DNA of 46,451 bases from Thermoproteota archaeon (GTDB lineage: Archaea; Korarchaeota; Korarchaeia; B14-G2), in assembly GCA_003661385.1 (NCBI GenBank), contig QMWA01000002.1, positions 1 through 46,451 of the forward strand. The letters run 5' to 3'. A model generated the notes under the pieces. That model saw only the letters and a list, made by a program, of their open reading frames with translations, did no database searches and was not told the origin of the DNA. Position numbers and translations under genes: made by a program. Shown here piece after piece: positions 45,333-46,451 of the stretch. Every line of letters starts with the position of its first letter. Position 1 is the first letter of the stretch.

Positions 45333-46451
45333 TTACAGAGATATCCTATACCTATCCCTCAGCTCTCTGAGTTTACCTGAGTTCCAGCCTTCTACATTGC
45401 TATAGTACCCTGTTATCCTACTCCAGTATGTGACAGCCTTACTACCACAATGTGGACAAGACTCGTTTAGCAGAGGAGATACACGGTGGCAGCTCTTACA
45501 TATAGTGAAGTCCTTAGTGTAAGCAAAGTAGCCTATCTGAGACCCCAGGGCTATCTTCTTTGTGAGCCCCCACAGCGCCTCTGGGTCAGGGTGGGCTTCT
45601 CCAAGCCATATGTGGAACATGTTCCCCCCTTCACCGAGTATCGGGAAGAACTTCTGTTCTATCTCTATCTTCCTGGCTAGAGGGATCCTAGCCCCGACGT
45701 ACACGTGTGTACCATTAGAGTAGTACACAGGTAGGTTGCGGCGTTCACCAGCTGCTATGGAAGCTGCAGCAGTCTCAACATCACCTTTAACAACAGACTT
45801 AGCCTTCTCCCTGAACTTCCTGTTCACTAGATCAGCTATAGCAAGCCTCTGTGCAGCAGACTCAGCTGGTGTCCTAGCGAGGACCAAAGGGAGCCCAGTC
45901 TCCTCTCGGAGCTCCTTCACAATCTCTCTAAGCTGCAGAATGGTCTTCACTAGGAAGCGTACAGCCTCCTTGCTCTCATGAAGCTGGTACCCAGTATGGT
46001 ACTGAGCCATCTCATTGCCTCCAAGCACACCTATCGTGTAAACAAGAGAGTCCATGTCAACTAGAGGCGGAAGCTTCTCGCCAGTAACAGGATCTCTAGG
46101 CCTGTATTGAGCGAATGGAATCCCGTAGTTCTCGAGCTGCTTCCTGAGCCACTTCTCCTTGACTTCAAACACCTTCACTATCTTAGAGACAACTTCTCTA
46201 AGCAGCTCAGGCACTAGAGCATCGTTGCCATTCGCTCTATAAGCTATCCTCGGGAGATTGACAGTCACAACCTGCTTTCCACCTAAGCTAAAGTGCTCCC
46301 CACCTTCAAGGTAGAGCTTATCATAGAACTTTGGATCCGACTCTGGACCTGATGTAAAGGTATATGCACAGCACTGGTAGCATGAGACCCCACGGCCATA
46401 CATCCTGTAGGGAGGCACCATGTTGTCTATGTAGCTTCCACCGAACTTAGC
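45333..46451 (-). CDS. nrdD: Anaerobic ribonucleoside-triphosphate reductase (partial, C-terminal part)
   Basis: The reading frame is open across the window edge, so the N-terminus is missing. Seen here: GVSCYQCCAYTFTSGPES, HTGYQLHESKEAVRFLVKTILQL, VYYSNGTHVYVGARIPLARKIEIEQKFFPILGEGGNMFHIWLGEAHP, a zinc ribbon CKSCHRVSPLLNESCPHC and a C-terminal SRITGYYSN glycyl-radical segment. It reduces ribonucleotides to deoxyribonucleotides under anoxia. Window end is not a gene end. Confidence 0.93.
   Translation of the reverse strand, partial: AKFGGSYIDNMVPPYRMYGRGVSCYQCCAYTFTSGPESDPKFYDKLYLEGGEHFSLGGKQVVTVNLPRIAYRANGNDALVPELLREVVSKIVKVFEVKEKWLRKQLENYGIPFAQYRPRDPVTGEKLPPLVDMDSLVYTIGVLGGNEMAQYHTGYQLHESKEAVRFLVKTILQLREIVKELREETGLPLVLARTPAESAAQRLAIADLVNRKFREKAKSVVKGDVETAAASIAAGERRNLPVYYSNGTHVYVGARIPLARKIEIEQKFFPILGEGGNMFHIWLGEAHPDPEALWGLTKKIALGSQIGYFAYTKDFTICKSCHRVSPLLNESCPHCGSKAVTYWSRITGYYSNVEGWNSGKLRELRDRYRISL

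Noticed and set aside
1-46451. CRISPR array, insertion sequence, integrase or prophage
   Set aside because: No spaced direct repeats, transposase or integrase motifs, or tRNA-adjacent attachment duplications were seen.

Overview
The window is chromosomal DNA from a thermophile-like archaeon of the TACK group (Thermoproteota/Crenarchaeota). The evidence is an Rpo8/RpoG subunit of RNA polymerase, a two-domain SmAP3-type Lsm protein, archaeal translation and exosome genes, frequent TTG/GTG starts with GGTG-type ribosome sites, TTTAAA-type promoters, and ten tRNA genes of which nine carry introns at canonical and non-canonical positions. Such intron density is best known from Thermoproteales and Thermofilales, but I cannot name the genus. 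No rRNA, CRISPR array, insertion sequence or prophage is visible; nearly all of it is dense housekeeping DNA with short or negative intergenic gaps.

Layout. 1-4.9 kb: a small membrane protein, a Fap7/AK6-like kinase, a membrane-anchored HerA/VirB4-type ATPase coupled to a divergent TFB paralog, RpoG, SmAP3 and a PRC-barrel protein. 4.9-10.9 kb: two tRNAs, Lsm-L37e, a SepF-like protein, the FttA (aCPSF1) termination nuclease overlapping the proteasome beta subunit, UPF0179, an FKBP isomerase and RsmA. 11-20 kb: four tRNAs (one touching rpl40e), a NusA-like protein, TruD, Pth2, a glycosyltransferase, FEN1, aEF1B, a membrane-bound HTH protein, two more tRNAs and aRF1. 20-25.7 kb: cis-prenyltransferase, prefoldin beta, a DHH nuclease with S15, the ITPase-Bud32-Pcm operon and a DUF371 protein. 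25.7-33 kb: tRNA-Ile and tRNA-Arg, each with three introns, around PIN-Rpo7-Spt4-S24e-S27ae; then RibK, endonuclease V, translin, Taw1 and an ECF transporter module (A, A, T). 33-46.4 kb: S3ae, a sugar nucleotidyltransferase, a radical-SAM protein, YchF, and the archaeal exosome superoperon (L15e, COG1325 RNA-binding protein, RNase P p30 and Pop5, PsmA, SBDS, Rrp4, Rrp41, Rrp42, L37Ae, Brix, Pcc1), then an HTH-CBS protein, a DUF429 protein and an anaerobic ribonucleotide reductase cut by the window edge.

How the genes work together. The content is dominated by RNA making and turnover: transcription (Rpo7, Rpo8, Spt4, TFB-like, FttA), tRNA and rRNA maturation (RNase P p30/Pop5, TruD, Taw1, KEOPS Bud32 and Pcc1, RsmA, Brix, SBDS, Fap7, PIN), decay (exosome) and proteolysis (PsmA, PsmB).

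The strongest unusual signal is in pcm (24510-25213). Its reading frame is broken by 20 nt that form a textbook bulge-helix-bulge with both cuts at the expected places; removing it restores a full-length, in-frame protein. This looks like a spliced intron in an archaeal messenger RNA. The same structural logic resolves most tRNA introns here, including a tRNA-Ala(CGC) whose second splice motif only becomes complete after the first intron is removed.
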